Positions 24,784 through 32,022 of a stretch of 49,311 nucleotides of DNA are shown here, in pieces (position 1 is the first letter of the stretch; each line of letters starts with the position of its first letter). The translations under genes and the position numbers were made by a program. The DNA comes from CABMGU01 sp035292785 (lineage in GTDB: Archaea; Nanobdellota; Nanobdellia; Woesearchaeales; ARS49). The stretch is from contig DATDPK010000052.1 in NCBI GenBank assembly GCA_035292785.1, forward strand, positions 1 through 49,311, read 5' to 3'. Under the pieces are notes generated by a model that did not search any database, was not told the origin of the DNA, and was given only the letters and a program-made list of their open reading frames with translations.

Positions 24784-25280
24784 CCCACACTAACCACGTT
24801 ACACTCTTTGCTGATAGGAATGCTGATAGGCTGACCTTCAAAAACATGAATTCGTTTTTCTTTAAAACAAAAACCTTTGCCACATTCAACATTTGGCTGA
24901 CAAGTCTTGATATCGGGATAAAGTTTGCACGTCTCAATTGGCTTATTCTCCTTGAATTCTATTACACAAATACAACTCTCACCTTTACATTTGGCAGGAA
25001 GTAAAGGACCATCCATTGGATAAACCGCAAAAGTATATGTGGCTTTTGCAGACATTGGAGAAGAAATCTCAAGCCTTTGAGCAGTAGGAGCATCTAATAC
25101 TGTCTGCACATCATCTGTCAACCGCACAAAATCTTTCTGAGGCTCGCTCAAAGGAGGAAATATATAAGGCTTAATTATGAAAATGAAAATAATAGCGGCT
25201 GCGCCAAGCAAAAGAGACAAATGAAGAACGATTTGTATGAAATTCTCAAGACCACTTGTCTCTACATCACCCTTTTTCAT
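24780..25280 (-). CDS. Membrane-anchored Cys-rich protein, 166 residues
   Basis: First gene of the five-gene operon ending at 22263. The N-terminus (MKKGDVETSGLENFIQIVLH) has a Lys-Lys-Gly head, a longer polar stretch, and a hydrophobic helix at about 14-37. The outer domain has seven or eight Cys (CKGESCICV, CKLYPDIKTC, CGKGFCF), so it is probably disulfide-bonded. A TATA box at 25303-25310 lies 26.5 bases before the ATG and predicts a leaderless mRNA. No family is recognised. Confidence 0.75.
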   Translation of the reverse strand: MKKGDVETSGLENFIQIVLHLSLLLGAAAIIFIFIIKPYIFPPLSEPQKDFVRLTDDVQTVLDAPTAQRLEISSPMSAKATYTFAVYPMDGPLLPAKCKGESCICVIEFKENKPIETCKLYPDIKTCQPNVECGKGFCFKEKRIHVFEGQPISIPISKECNVVSVG

Positions 25281-25302
25281 ATAACAAACTCACTAAAAGA
25301 AG

Positions 25303-25310
25303 TTTATAAA
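25303..25310 (-). promoter_or_regulatory. TATA box for the operon starting at 25280
   Basis: TTTATAAA centred 26.5 bases before the ATG at 25280. Confidence 0.6.
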
Positions 25311-25315
25311 GGTTG

Positions 25316-25606
25316 CTAAGCCTTAACACAGCAGTGCTTGTCAATACAGTCATCCCACTTTCCAGTTGGACTGTATTCTTCAGTAAATCCCTTACTAGTA
25401 TCACACGCATCTTTAGAACAAGCACGGCCAAGAATAATGTTGGAACACTTTGTAGCATTAATCTCTGCTTCTTTACCGATAGCAGTGTATTTTTCAGCAC
25501 CTTTGGTAATCTGCTGGCGAAGAACCAAAACAACAATGGCAAGAACGATAAGACTGATAATAATCAATACCATAGTATTTGTTGCAAGCTCAACACCTTT
25601 TTTCAT
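25316..25606 (-). CDS. Small pilin-like protein with Cys-rich C-terminus, 96 residues
   Basis: MKKGVELATNTMVLIIISLIV: Lys-Lys-Gly, a short polar stretch and a hydrophobic helix, the layout of archaeal pilins of the class III signal type. The outer part has six Cys (ATKCSN, RACSKDACD, DDCIDKHCC). The paired Cys near the end recurs in the two pilins at 27.4-27.9 kb. A TATA-like TATATAAA near 25630-25637 is about 27 bases upstream, so this is probably a one-gene leaderless unit. Confidence 0.8.
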   Translation of the reverse strand: MKKGVELATNTMVLIIISLIVLAIVVLVLRQQITKGAEKYTAIGKEAEINATKCSNIILGRACSKDACDTSKGFTEEYSPTGKWDDCIDKHCCVKA

Positions 25607-25629
25607 AAAGCAAAGATGGCGAGGCCAGT

Positions 25630-25637
25630 ATATAAAT
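25630..25637 (-). promoter_or_regulatory. TATA box for the 96-residue pilin-like gene
   Basis: The A/T stretch within AGTATATAAATT is centred about 27 bases before the ATG at 25606. Confidence 0.5.
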
Positions 25638-25647
25638 TTATTTACAG

Positions 25648-26241
25648 CTATCTTATTAACTCACCACAAATACCCGGATTGTAAGTCAAAGCTATTGTAT
25701 GAACAGCCCAGCTAAGACGCCCACATAAATAAAAAGGCCTGCCCCCTCCCTTGATAGCATCCCATTCCATGCCCGTGCTCCATTCAAAGTTTTTCGCGTA
25801 AGTTCCTCTTCCTCTTCCAGAAATATCCCGACTCAGAGGGTTTTTTGAAATAGATAAATGACTTTGAAGAACGTCTTCGTAGATAACACCTGGCGGTCCT
25901 TTTTCATAAGCAGGAGACATAACCGCCGGCAACCCTACTTTAAAACAAACCTGCTCAACCCAATTACTACTCTCGTATTTCTTCCAGCAATCAAGAATTC
26001 CTGCTTCCAACTGATTCAAAGCAGTAAACCAATTGCTTGACAAATTTATTACCTGGTATGTCGGAGCGCCTGCAACCGCTCCAGGAATTTTTGTTTCAAC
26101 AGGTTTAAAAAAACCTCCAAAATAGTTCTCATTAACATAAGCAAATATCTTTGGGCCAAAACCAACAACAACTATTCCTATGAAAAAAAGACCTAAAAGG
26201 ATTGCAATCATAATTCCAGGACTGAAGCCTTTCCTGTTCAT
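25648..26241 (-). CDS. Pilin-like surface protein, 197 residues
   Basis: The start MNRKGFSPGIMIAILLGLFF has Arg-Lys-Gly-Phe before one membrane helix. The outer domain is aromatic and Gly-rich with four Cys (ILDCWKK, EQVCFKV, YLCGRL, GICGEL). It is the last of four genes beginning at 27330; its ATG overlaps the stop of the 50-residue gene as ATGA. No family is recognised. Confidence 0.75.
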   Translation of the reverse strand: MNRKGFSPGIMIAILLGLFFIGIVVVGFGPKIFAYVNENYFGGFFKPVETKIPGAVAGAPTYQVINLSSNWFTALNQLEAGILDCWKKYESSNWVEQVCFKVGLPAVMSPAYEKGPPGVIYEDVLQSHLSISKNPLSRDISGRGRGTYAKNFEWSTGMEWDAIKGGGRPFYLCGRLSWAVHTIALTYNPGICGELIR

Positions 26242-26390
26242 TTAAGCCTCATAATATTCTGAACACTGAGCTTGCCGCTCTTCACAGCAAGCCAAATCAA
26301 AAATCCAAGCACAAACAAGCCAAGAATAAGGCCTACGATGTAGGTCCAGCCAGGCAATTCCTGACCGAGCTTGGACTTAAACAAGCTCAA
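26238..26390 (-). CDS. Small membrane protein, 50 residues, TTG start
   Basis: A short frame between two coupled genes. It starts with TTG at 26390, overlapping the previous stop (GGTTGA), and its stop overlaps the next ATG (ATGA). The product has a basic head (LFKSKLGQELPGW) and one membrane helix (TYIVGLILGLFVLGFLIWLAV). A short basic tail ends in NIMRLK. Perfect coupling on both sides and an exact fit to the gap make it convincing despite its size. It probably works with its pilin-like neighbours. Confidence 0.7.
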   Translation of the reverse strand: MSLFKSKLGQELPGWTYIVGLILGLFVLGFLIWLAVKSGKLSVQNIMRLK

Positions 26391-27220
26391 CCTATTATTG
26401 CATCGCATTTATACCCTCCAAAAAAGTTCATCTTTGAAATCTCTTCATAATTATAAACATCAATCCAACTCACACTCTGAAATCCAGCACGCAAGCCGGC
26501 AGGAATATGTATAAGCATAACTGCCATCGGGTTTCCAAGAACAACATCGCCAGGAGGATTCTTGTTCTCGCCAGTAAAAGGAAAAATGCTTCCTTCACCC
26601 CGCGCCCGCTCAATTGCAAGGAATCTTCTGAAATTTTCATCACCAAACTCTTTCATTGCAGCATTAGAATTAAGCATCCAGTTCACAAAATGGCCTCCAA
26701 GCTCACTGCCAGACCTTATGGGAACGCTCTGATATCCCTGAGGGTGAAACCTAGTTCCTTCAAAGAAACGAACTGTTTCAGGAGGAACAATAATTCTTGA
26801 ACAAATTACACACAACACATCACTCGTAGGAAATACTTTACCCTCCAAACCAACCGCAGTTCTCATATAACAATCATAAAACTCATCTGCCAGCAATCGG
26901 TCAAATGCCCAAGCTTCCGCCCCTCCAGGAGATTGGAACATCCACAAGTCCGCGGTATTTTTCTCCAGCTCGCCAGGCAACTCTTTTTTTGCCCTTTCCG
27001 AGTCAAGATTATTGGGCATTAAAATAACATTGTTCATTTTACAGCTTTCATATTCTGTATATACTCCTTTAGCAATAAGCGCAAGATTGCAAGAAGCTGT
27101 GCCTGCAGAACCAGTCATAATCTTGAAAATAGCAGGAATAACGTAATACGCAAAGATGGCAGTAATAACTCCAAGAATGACAAGGCTAACAAGAAGCGCA
27201 GGAGTCATACCCTTCTTCAT
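26387..27220 (-). CDS. Pilin-like surface protein, 277 residues
   Basis: MKKGMTPALLVSLVILGVIT: Lys-Lys-Gly head and one helix, then about 240 outer residues with seven Cys, including a VLCVICSR pair. The outer part has mixed helices and strands and no motif I know. Both ends are coupled: the ATG overlaps the stop of a 37-residue gene and the stop overlaps the TTG of the 50-residue gene. Confidence 0.75.
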   Translation of the reverse strand: MKKGMTPALLVSLVILGVITAIFAYYVIPAIFKIMTGSAGTASCNLALIAKGVYTEYESCKMNNVILMPNNLDSERAKKELPGELEKNTADLWMFQSPGGAEAWAFDRLLADEFYDCYMRTAVGLEGKVFPTSDVLCVICSRIIVPPETVRFFEGTRFHPQGYQSVPIRSGSELGGHFVNWMLNSNAAMKEFGDENFRRFLAIERARGEGSIFPFTGENKNPPGDVVLGNPMAVMLIHIPAGLRAGFQSVSWIDVYNYEEISKMNFFGGYKCDAIIG

Positions 27221-27330
27221 GGAAACACCTTTGTGGCAAAAAAGTACAAAACAACACCGAAAATAAGCGCCATAAGTATTGCAGCAAGAAGGTATTGAAG
27301 AAAATTAGAATCTTCCTGCCCTTTTTTCAT
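27217..27330 (-). CDS. Small membrane protein, 37 residues
   Basis: First gene of a four-gene unit. The product begins MKKGQEDSNFLQYLL and then has one membrane helix (AAILMALIFGVVLYFF), ending TKVFP. The Lys-Lys-Gly-Gln head matches the pilin-like starts around it. A TATA box at 27353-27359 is 26 bases before the ATG, and the stop overlaps the ATG of the 277-residue gene (ATGA). It may be a minimal pilin-like or assembly subunit; there is no direct proof. Confidence 0.7.
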   Translation of the reverse strand: MKKGQEDSNFLQYLLAAILMALIFGVVLYFFATKVFP

Positions 27331-27352
27331 GCTTGAAAAAGTAGAATAGAAG

Positions 27353-27359
27353 TTTAAAA
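27353..27359 (-). promoter_or_regulatory. TATA box of the four-gene pilin-like unit
   Basis: TTTAAAA centred 26 bases before the ATG at 27330; it predicts a leaderless mRNA and supports the 37-residue ORF. Confidence 0.55.
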
Positions 27360-27365
27360 GACTTT

Positions 27366-27608
27366 CTACTTCTTGCAACAAATCTCGTCAGGGCCTAAGT
27401 CCTTGAATGAGCCGTAGATAATCTCGCAGTCAGAGCCAATAGGAGCTTTAACATTTGGAGGGGAACACTGCTGTTCAGAAATGTTCCTAAGACCCTTGCC
27501 GAATATGGCTGTACGCTGGTAAAGCATAGCGCCAACGATAATGAGAACAATGAGGCCTAAAGCGATAATTATGATTGTAGTTATCGGAAGGCCTTGAGCG
27601 CGTTTCAT
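27366..27608 (-). CDS. Type IV pilin-like protein, 80 residues (tandem copy 2)
   Basis: The start MKRAQGLPITTIIIIALG is the archaeal class III pilin signal. Lys-Arg-Ala would be cut by the prepilin peptidase before or after the Ala, leaving a Gln-Gly start and a hydrophobic helix that packs in the filament core. The outer part is small, with three or four Cys and a CC near the end. The first 18 residues are nearly identical to those of the preceding gene, so the two are a tandem duplicate. The ATG overlaps the previous stop (ATGA). Confidence 0.85.
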   Translation of the reverse strand: MKRAQGLPITTIIIIALGLIVLIIVGAMLYQRTAIFGKGLRNISEQQCSPPNVKAPIGSDCEIIYGSFKDLGPDEICCKK

Positions 27609-27916
27609 CCTGTAGCTACACAGCACGCATCGCACTTCCAGGACTCAAGCTTTGCATCCTTAGGAGTACCGCGCGGAATGTAGACGCCGCTCAACTTTGT
27701 CTCGAAATCAGGCATACAACCAGTACCCTGCTCGAAGAACTGAGAAGGAACATCAGGAGGAACAGTCACTTTAACACACCTGCCAGGACACTCACTGGCA
27801 GCACGGCCGAACTTGCCAATCTGGCCACCAAAAATGGCGCCAACGACAACCAAGACAAGTATGCCAAGAGCTGCTATGATAATAGTGGTAATCGGAAGAC
27901 CTTGAGCACGTTTCAT
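27605..27916 (-). CDS. Type IV pilin-like protein, 103 residues (tandem copy 1)
   Basis: MKRAQGLPITTIIIAALGILVLVVVG followed by an outer part of about 70 residues with six Cys (CPGRC, CMPD, CDACC). By analogy with other archaeal pilins it is a filament subunit. The ATG at 27916 has AGAGGTG at a good distance and matches the start of the next gene, so it is chosen over upstream codons. The ribosome-binding site is part of a 7-7-7 dyad, and an Lrp-type regulator gene lies just upstream. Confidence 0.87.
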   Translation of the reverse strand: MKRAQGLPITTIIIAALGILVLVVVGAIFGGQIGKFGRAASECPGRCVKVTVPPDVPSQFFEQGTGCMPDFETKLSGVYIPRGTPKDAKLESWKCDACCVATG

Positions 27917-27923
27917 ATAAACA

Positions 27924-27944
27924 CCTCTCTGATACAAAGAGAGG
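27924..27944 (-). promoter_or_regulatory. Dyad over the transcription start and ribosome-binding site of the pilin operon
   Basis: CCTCTCT and AGAGAGG are perfect inverted repeats separated by 7 bases. The centre (27934) is 26 bases from the centre of the TATA box at 27956-27964, that is, on the predicted transcription start. The downstream arm contains the Shine-Dalgarno sequence. It is a candidate operator for the adjacent Lrp-type protein. Confidence 0.5.
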
Positions 27945-27945
27945 A

Positions 27946-28416
27946 TTAAATCAGGTATTTAAATGTTGCTTCTGCCATAGAAGGGTCAGATAAAAAAGAC
28001 TCCCGCTTAAACTCATCAATAACATAATGCACCTGCTTATCCTTAATCTTAAACTTCGATTCAAGCTGTTCAACAAAAGCTTCCAAAGAACGCATATCCC
28101 TGAAAATGCACTCCATAATCACATCCCAGCCATTATTAATGCGAAACAAGGAGTTGACATTAGCTGACTTCTTCAGACAAACAATCAAAGAACCCTTATC
28201 CTGCTTTTCAACAGCAAGCAAGATTTGAGCACGGGTTGTAAAGCCAAGCTTGTCAAAATCAAGCAAAATTGTATGCCTGGAAAAAGGAAGCCTTTTTGCA
28301 CGAACCTTGTCAAACAAGGTGCTATGAGGAGTGCCAATCCTCTTTGCCAAAGAAGTTAAAGAAAAACGGCCGTTCTGACGCAAATAAGACAACGTCAACA
28401 AATCTTTTGTGTTCAT
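27946..28416 (-). CDS. Lrp/AsnC-type transcriptional regulator
   Basis: A 156-residue protein with a winged helix at about residues 5-60 (LSYLRQNGRFSLTSLAKRIGTPHSTLFDKVRA). A RAM-like domain follows at about 65-150 (TRAQILLAVEKQ, then SLFRINNGWDVIMECIF). Lrp-family proteins bind DNA dyads as dimers or octamers and often sense amino acids. It lies 29 bases upstream of the tandem pilin genes, and dyads lie at both its own and the pilin promoter, so it probably controls them. The Gly-rich ligand loop typical of RAM domains is not obvious. Confidence 0.85.
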   Translation of the reverse strand: MNTKDLLTLSYLRQNGRFSLTSLAKRIGTPHSTLFDKVRAKRLPFSRHTILLDFDKLGFTTRAQILLAVEKQDKGSLIVCLKKSANVNSLFRINNGWDVIMECIFRDMRSLEAFVEQLESKFKIKDKQVHYVIDEFKRESFLSDPSMAEATFKYLI

Positions 28417-28426
28417 ACCATATTAT

Positions 28427-28449
28427 ATGTTTTTCAAAAACAAAAACAT
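28427..28449 (-). promoter_or_regulatory. Dyad at the promoter of the Lrp-type gene
   Basis: ATGTTTTT and AAAAACAT are perfect 8-base inverted repeats with a 7-base spacer. The centre (28438) lies 26.5 bases from the TATA-like box at 28461-28468, on the predicted transcription start. Possible autoregulatory site. Confidence 0.45.
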
Positions 28450-28461
28450 TTGGCTTAAGAA

Positions 28462-30135
28462 TTATATACTTTCTGCAATAGAAGACAATTCCTGCCTTAA
28501 TGCATCGTATGAATCCGCATTAGCCATATAATAATTCCTGTCCTCTTCCTTCAACCTGTCAATTGCATTCACTGCACGCAGCAATGCATTCCTGCGCAAA
28601 CCGTGCATCTTAGGCCTCTCAGGAGAAGACCACGCAGAAGACAATGAAAGCATACGGTGAATGACAGAATTATAATAACTGCGCCTGAAAGTCGATTCAT
28701 CAATTGGCAGGCCTTCTATATTTGCCATCTGAATATAACGCGTCAGATAACTATTGATTTGTCTCTTATCGAAAAAGTCACCATACTCAAGCAAGTTAGC
28801 AAGGTCGAATGCAGCAGGCACACAATAATCAGCTTCGCAGTCAATAACGTATATTTTGCCTTTATCAACAATCCAATTCTCAGGATGAGCGTCCTTGTTC
28901 CAAACCCAGACAGCATCATCAAGAATGGCATCGTAAACAGGACGATAATTCTGAATAATTCTTCTCGCACTATCACGAGAAATTCCAAATTCTTCTGCCA
29001 GCAACTTGGAGCGAAGCTTCCAGGCAACAGGCAGCTTGTCAAGATAATTAGGCATCTTTGCGTGAATGCTTGCGAGAGTATCAACAACAATCATAACAGG
29101 GGCTTCCTTCTTTGCAAGCAGCAAGTCATACAAAGTTTCCCCGCCAAGAAAACGCATCATTATTGTTTTTTCTTCTTTGCACAATATTTCAGGAACATCA
29201 AACTCGTTTTTCCTCAACTCCTCATAATTCTCGACTTCAGTTTCCAAGGAGGCAGGTGAACTGTGCTCCTTGAAAAGAACAATTCCTGACAAGAATTTGC
29301 TGTTCTTCACACGACGCACCAAAGAGCGGGACTCGCCAACACGCTCCCACAAAGTATCAGGAGACTCGCAAACAACACGATAAGCATCCTTCCAGGCAGT
29401 TTCAGCGTCAGAACGACGCTGGGCAGAAGCAAGCAAAGCGTGGAAAATGTACATCTCCTTTCTGAACTCATCATTAAATTCGTCTGCTACAAGACGTCCA
29501 AGAGCAGTCCAATACCAAGCACGCTCAGGCTTTACAAGAGAATCAAAAACAGCAGAGAAAATGTAAGAACCCAAATTGCGCGGATCACACTTGCGAACAG
29601 CCCAAGCAGCAAAAGAACGATTCAAATCAAAAGGCAATCTCTTCCAGGAACGCACAGGCCTTTTGCCATCAAGCCAGTCAAAACCATTCTTCAAAAACTC
29701 AAAACCAGCATCATACTTAGGAGGACTTGAAGCAAGATATTTCCTTGAAGCAGTAAAAGCAAGTTCAGGGTCTTTAGATTCTCTTGCCAACTCAGCCCAT
29801 TCATCAGCAGACTTAAAACTCAAAGGAATATCGATAGCCTTGGTTCCATTAAAGCTAATAGTTGGAGGAGTTTCTGATTTTAAGCAGGCTTCAAGATTCT
29901 TAACGGTCTTAAAATCCCTGAGACTCGTACGCTGGTCAACAAAAACTTTCCACGATACTGTTGCAGCAAATCCGCCAAGGAAAGCAAACTCAGGAATGTA
30001 AAAATACCATTTGTCAAGAACAGACTTGTCAAAAGGAGTATTCTGGCTCTGCTGATACAAAAAGTAAAGCCAAAAAGGCACGCTTGCAACAGAGGCAAGC
30101 CAGGCATTTACAATAGGACTTTTAAGCCACCCCAT
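28462..30135 (-). CDS. Membrane protein with aminoglycoside-phosphotransferase/choline-kinase-like domain
   Basis: 557 residues. Two hydrophobic helices lie at about 10-30 and 45-65. A middle helical region (about 70-270) has pseudo-repeats rich in Trp, Ala and Asp. A C-terminal kinase-like domain runs from about 290 to 540. Its catalytic loop is KDAHPENW with Asp415 and Asn420, followed by YVIDCEAD, the metal-binding segment. This matches the HGDLHPGN plus IDxE pattern of the APH superfamily, which phosphorylates small molecules or proteins. The substrate is unknown. The gene is divergent from the AbrB-PhoU gene and shares its TATA box. Confidence 0.8.
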   Translation of the reverse strand: MGWLKSPIVNAWLASVASVPFWLYFLYQQSQNTPFDKSVLDKWYFYIPEFAFLGGFAATVSWKVFVDQRTSLRDFKTVKNLEACLKSETPPTISFNGTKAIDIPLSFKSADEWAELARESKDPELAFTASRKYLASSPPKYDAGFEFLKNGFDWLDGKRPVRSWKRLPFDLNRSFAAWAVRKCDPRNLGSYIFSAVFDSLVKPERAWYWTALGRLVADEFNDEFRKEMYIFHALLASAQRRSDAETAWKDAYRVVCESPDTLWERVGESRSLVRRVKNSKFLSGIVLFKEHSSPASLETEVENYEELRKNEFDVPEILCKEEKTIMMRFLGGETLYDLLLAKKEAPVMIVVDTLASIHAKMPNYLDKLPVAWKLRSKLLAEEFGISRDSARRIIQNYRPVYDAILDDAVWVWNKDAHPENWIVDKGKIYVIDCEADYCVPAAFDLANLLEYGDFFDKRQINSYLTRYIQMANIEGLPIDESTFRRSYYNSVIHRMLSLSSAWSSPERPKMHGLRRNALLRAVNAIDRLKEEDRNYYMANADSYDALRQELSSIAESI

Positions 30136-30153
30136 GCTGCATTAAGACATAAT

Positions 30154-30164
30154 TTTATATATTA
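30154..30164. promoter_or_regulatory. Shared bidirectional TATA box
   Basis: TTTATATATTAA reads as a TATA box on both strands. It is 26.5 bases from the rightward ATG (30184) and about 25.5 bases from the leftward ATG (30135), so one element probably serves both leaderless genes. A small dyad TATCG-T-CGATA lies at 30168-30178 on the rightward side. Confidence 0.55.
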
Positions 30165-30183
30165 AAGTATCGTCGATAAAGAT

Positions 30184-31071
30184 ATGAAAAGGAAAGTCAT
30201 TCAGTTGGCAGGGAAAACATTCGTAGTAAGCCTTCCAACAAGCTGGGCAAGACAATGGGGAGTTAAAAAAGGAGAAGAAATAGAAGTAACAGAGAACGGC
30301 CCAAAACTGATAATCAGCACAGCAAAACCAAGAGATGTAAAAAAAGGAAATGTAGACTTAACAAAAGCAAGCGAAAGAACAATCAGATGGGTGCTTTCAT
30401 CACTTCACAAAAAAGGATATGATGAAATTGAAGTAATAACAGACAAGCCAGAACAGGCAGCGCTGATAGACGAATTATTGAAAGACTTGTTCATAGGATT
30501 TGCAGTAATACACAGAACAAACAACAGATGCATAATACGCTCACTATCAAGAGAACTGGACGACCAATTTGACACAGTGCTCAGAAGAGCGTTTCTAATA
30601 ACCTTAACACTGACTGAACAGAGCTATGAAGCACTAAAACAAGGAAAACCATTGACGAAACTATTAGAACTGGAAAAAACAAACAACCAGCTCACAAACT
30701 TCTGCGAAAGAATGCTCAACAAACACGGACACCAAGAGCCGGTAAAATCAATGTTTTTGTACACAATAATCTGGAACTTGGAAAAAATAGCAGATGACTA
30801 CAAATACATATGCCAAGAAAGAAAAGCAACAGAAAAGACATTACAAATTTATGAAAGAACAAACCAATTGTTGAGAAAATATTACGAATTATTTTACGGG
30901 TTCAGCATAAAACTGCTCGACGAACTGGCAGATGAACAGAAAAAGTTGTATGAAGATATTAAGAAAGAACTAACAAGCTCAAAAGACACAATAATACTCA
31001 GCCACCTAATGCATATTGTCTTGAAAACAGCAGACTTCTCAGCATCAATGTTTGCGCTGAATCAGTCCTGA
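30184..31071 (+). CDS. AbrB-PhoU type regulator (phosphate uptake regulator-like)
   Basis: 295 residues. The N-terminal swapped-hairpin AbrB/MazE-like DNA-binding domain covers about 1-50 (KVIQLAGKTFVVSLPTSWARQWGVKKGEEI). A PhoU-like helical bundle follows, with acidic residues that in PhoU bind metal clusters. Archaeal proteins of this architecture are annotated as phosphate uptake regulators; no Pst transporter is in view, so the real signal is unknown. It is leaderless from the shared TATA box and overlaps the convergent pilin-like gene by 10 bases. Confidence 0.9.
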   Translation: MKRKVIQLAGKTFVVSLPTSWARQWGVKKGEEIEVTENGPKLIISTAKPRDVKKGNVDLTKASERTIRWVLSSLHKKGYDEIEVITDKPEQAALIDELLKDLFIGFAVIHRTNNRCIIRSLSRELDDQFDTVLRRAFLITLTLTEQSYEALKQGKPLTKLLELEKTNNQLTNFCERMLNKHGHQEPVKSMFLYTIIWNLEKIADDYKYICQERKATEKTLQIYERTNQLLRKYYELFYGFSIKLLDELADEQKKLYEDIKKELTSSKDTIILSHLMHIVLKTADFSASMFALNQS

Positions 31072-31556
31072 CAGAGGTGCAACGTGACTACTATGTCAAG
31101 GCCAGAACGAACCTTCTCAGGACGGGAAGCGCCCTCGCGCTCACCAGAACAATCACCATACTCAAGCTTAATCTTATCAACAGCATCAGTGCCTTTAATG
31201 AAAAAACTATAATCTTTGCCCCAGACATTAAGAGTCTGGTTCAACATATTGGAAATCATATCTTTTGCAAGCTGACAAGTATTCAAACCATTATCACAAA
31301 CAAAAGCATTGCTCCAATCCTCTGCAGCAACAGCACAATCCTGCAACAATTCACGAACAGACCGCTTATTGCAACCTTGGGAAGTTGTGCCCATCATAGT
31401 ATTCAAAAAATTAGAAGCCATAACACTCTCCTTAACACGCTGAACATCGCTAACAGGAGTCTTGGTCAGTATGACAATTGCGAATAGGAGGCCAATAGCA
31501 AGCAGAATAACAATAATGACCAAACCAAAAATCTCCATCTGAGCCCTACTGGACAT
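31062..31556 (-). CDS. Pilin-like protein, 164 residues
   Basis: MSSRAQMEIFGLVIIVILLAI has Arg-Ala-Gln then Glu four residues on, the class III signal pattern, and one hydrophobic helix. The outer part has six Cys (QGCNKR, LQDCAV, FVCDNGLNTC, GDCSGE, LHLCQ). It is the last gene of the eight-gene operon from 42692, overlapping the upstream gene by 11 bases. Confidence 0.8.
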   Translation of the reverse strand: MSSRAQMEIFGLVIIVILLAIGLLFAIVILTKTPVSDVQRVKESVMASNFLNTMMGTTSQGCNKRSVRELLQDCAVAAEDWSNAFVCDNGLNTCQLAKDMISNMLNQTLNVWGKDYSFFIKGTDAVDKIKLEYGDCSGEREGASRPEKVRSGLDIVVTLHLCQD

Positions 31557-32022
31557 AAACAGTCACCTCAATAATGCCAAAAGCATACTCATCCCTCCAC
31601 GGGTCAAACAACAAAATAGGGTTTAAAGACTGCAAACTGCCAGCATAGGATGAAGGAATATTCTCATACAACAAAGTCGTGGATTTAGCAGGATAAGCTT
31701 CTGAGATTTTAATCGTGGCAAAGCCGAAAACGCCAAAATAATCTGTCTGCGCATCAGGTGTTTTCAACAATTCAGAAAACTTTACCAGCTTAATCTTATC
31801 AATACAGTTGTCCTTCTGAGTAACCAAAAAAGAACAATCAAGCTCAGGAAGATAAAGAGACTTAAGAGCAATGTTAAAAGCAAGCTGCTCGGAAGCCTTC
31901 ATCTTCTCCTTCTGCAAAGCGGATTTCTGGGCGCCAAAATAAAAAGCAGAGCTTGTTGCCAAAAGGAAAAAGAAAACCACCAAAATGCCGACAGTCTCGA
32001 ACATCTTAATCTGAGCGCGCAT
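31546..32022 (-). CDS. Pilin-like protein, 158 residues
   Basis: MRAQIKMFETVGILVVFFFLL: Arg-Ala-Gln head, a Glu in the helix and one membrane helix, as in class III pilins. The outer part has two Cys, probably one disulfide (LDCSFLVTQKDNCID). The ATG shares one base with the previous stop (TAATG). Confidence 0.8.
   Translation of the reverse strand: MRAQIKMFETVGILVVFFFLLATSSAFYFGAQKSALQKEKMKASEQLAFNIALKSLYLPELDCSFLVTQKDNCIDKIKLVKFSELLKTPDAQTDYFGVFGFATIKISEAYPAKSTTLLYENIPSSYAGSLQSLNPILLFDPWRDEYAFGIIEVTVYVQ

Noticed and set aside
22263..27916. Type IV pilus assembly ATPase or platform gene within the pilin-like locus
   Set aside because: No Walker A protein or multi-helix TadC-like protein occurs between these coordinates; the machinery must be elsewhere.
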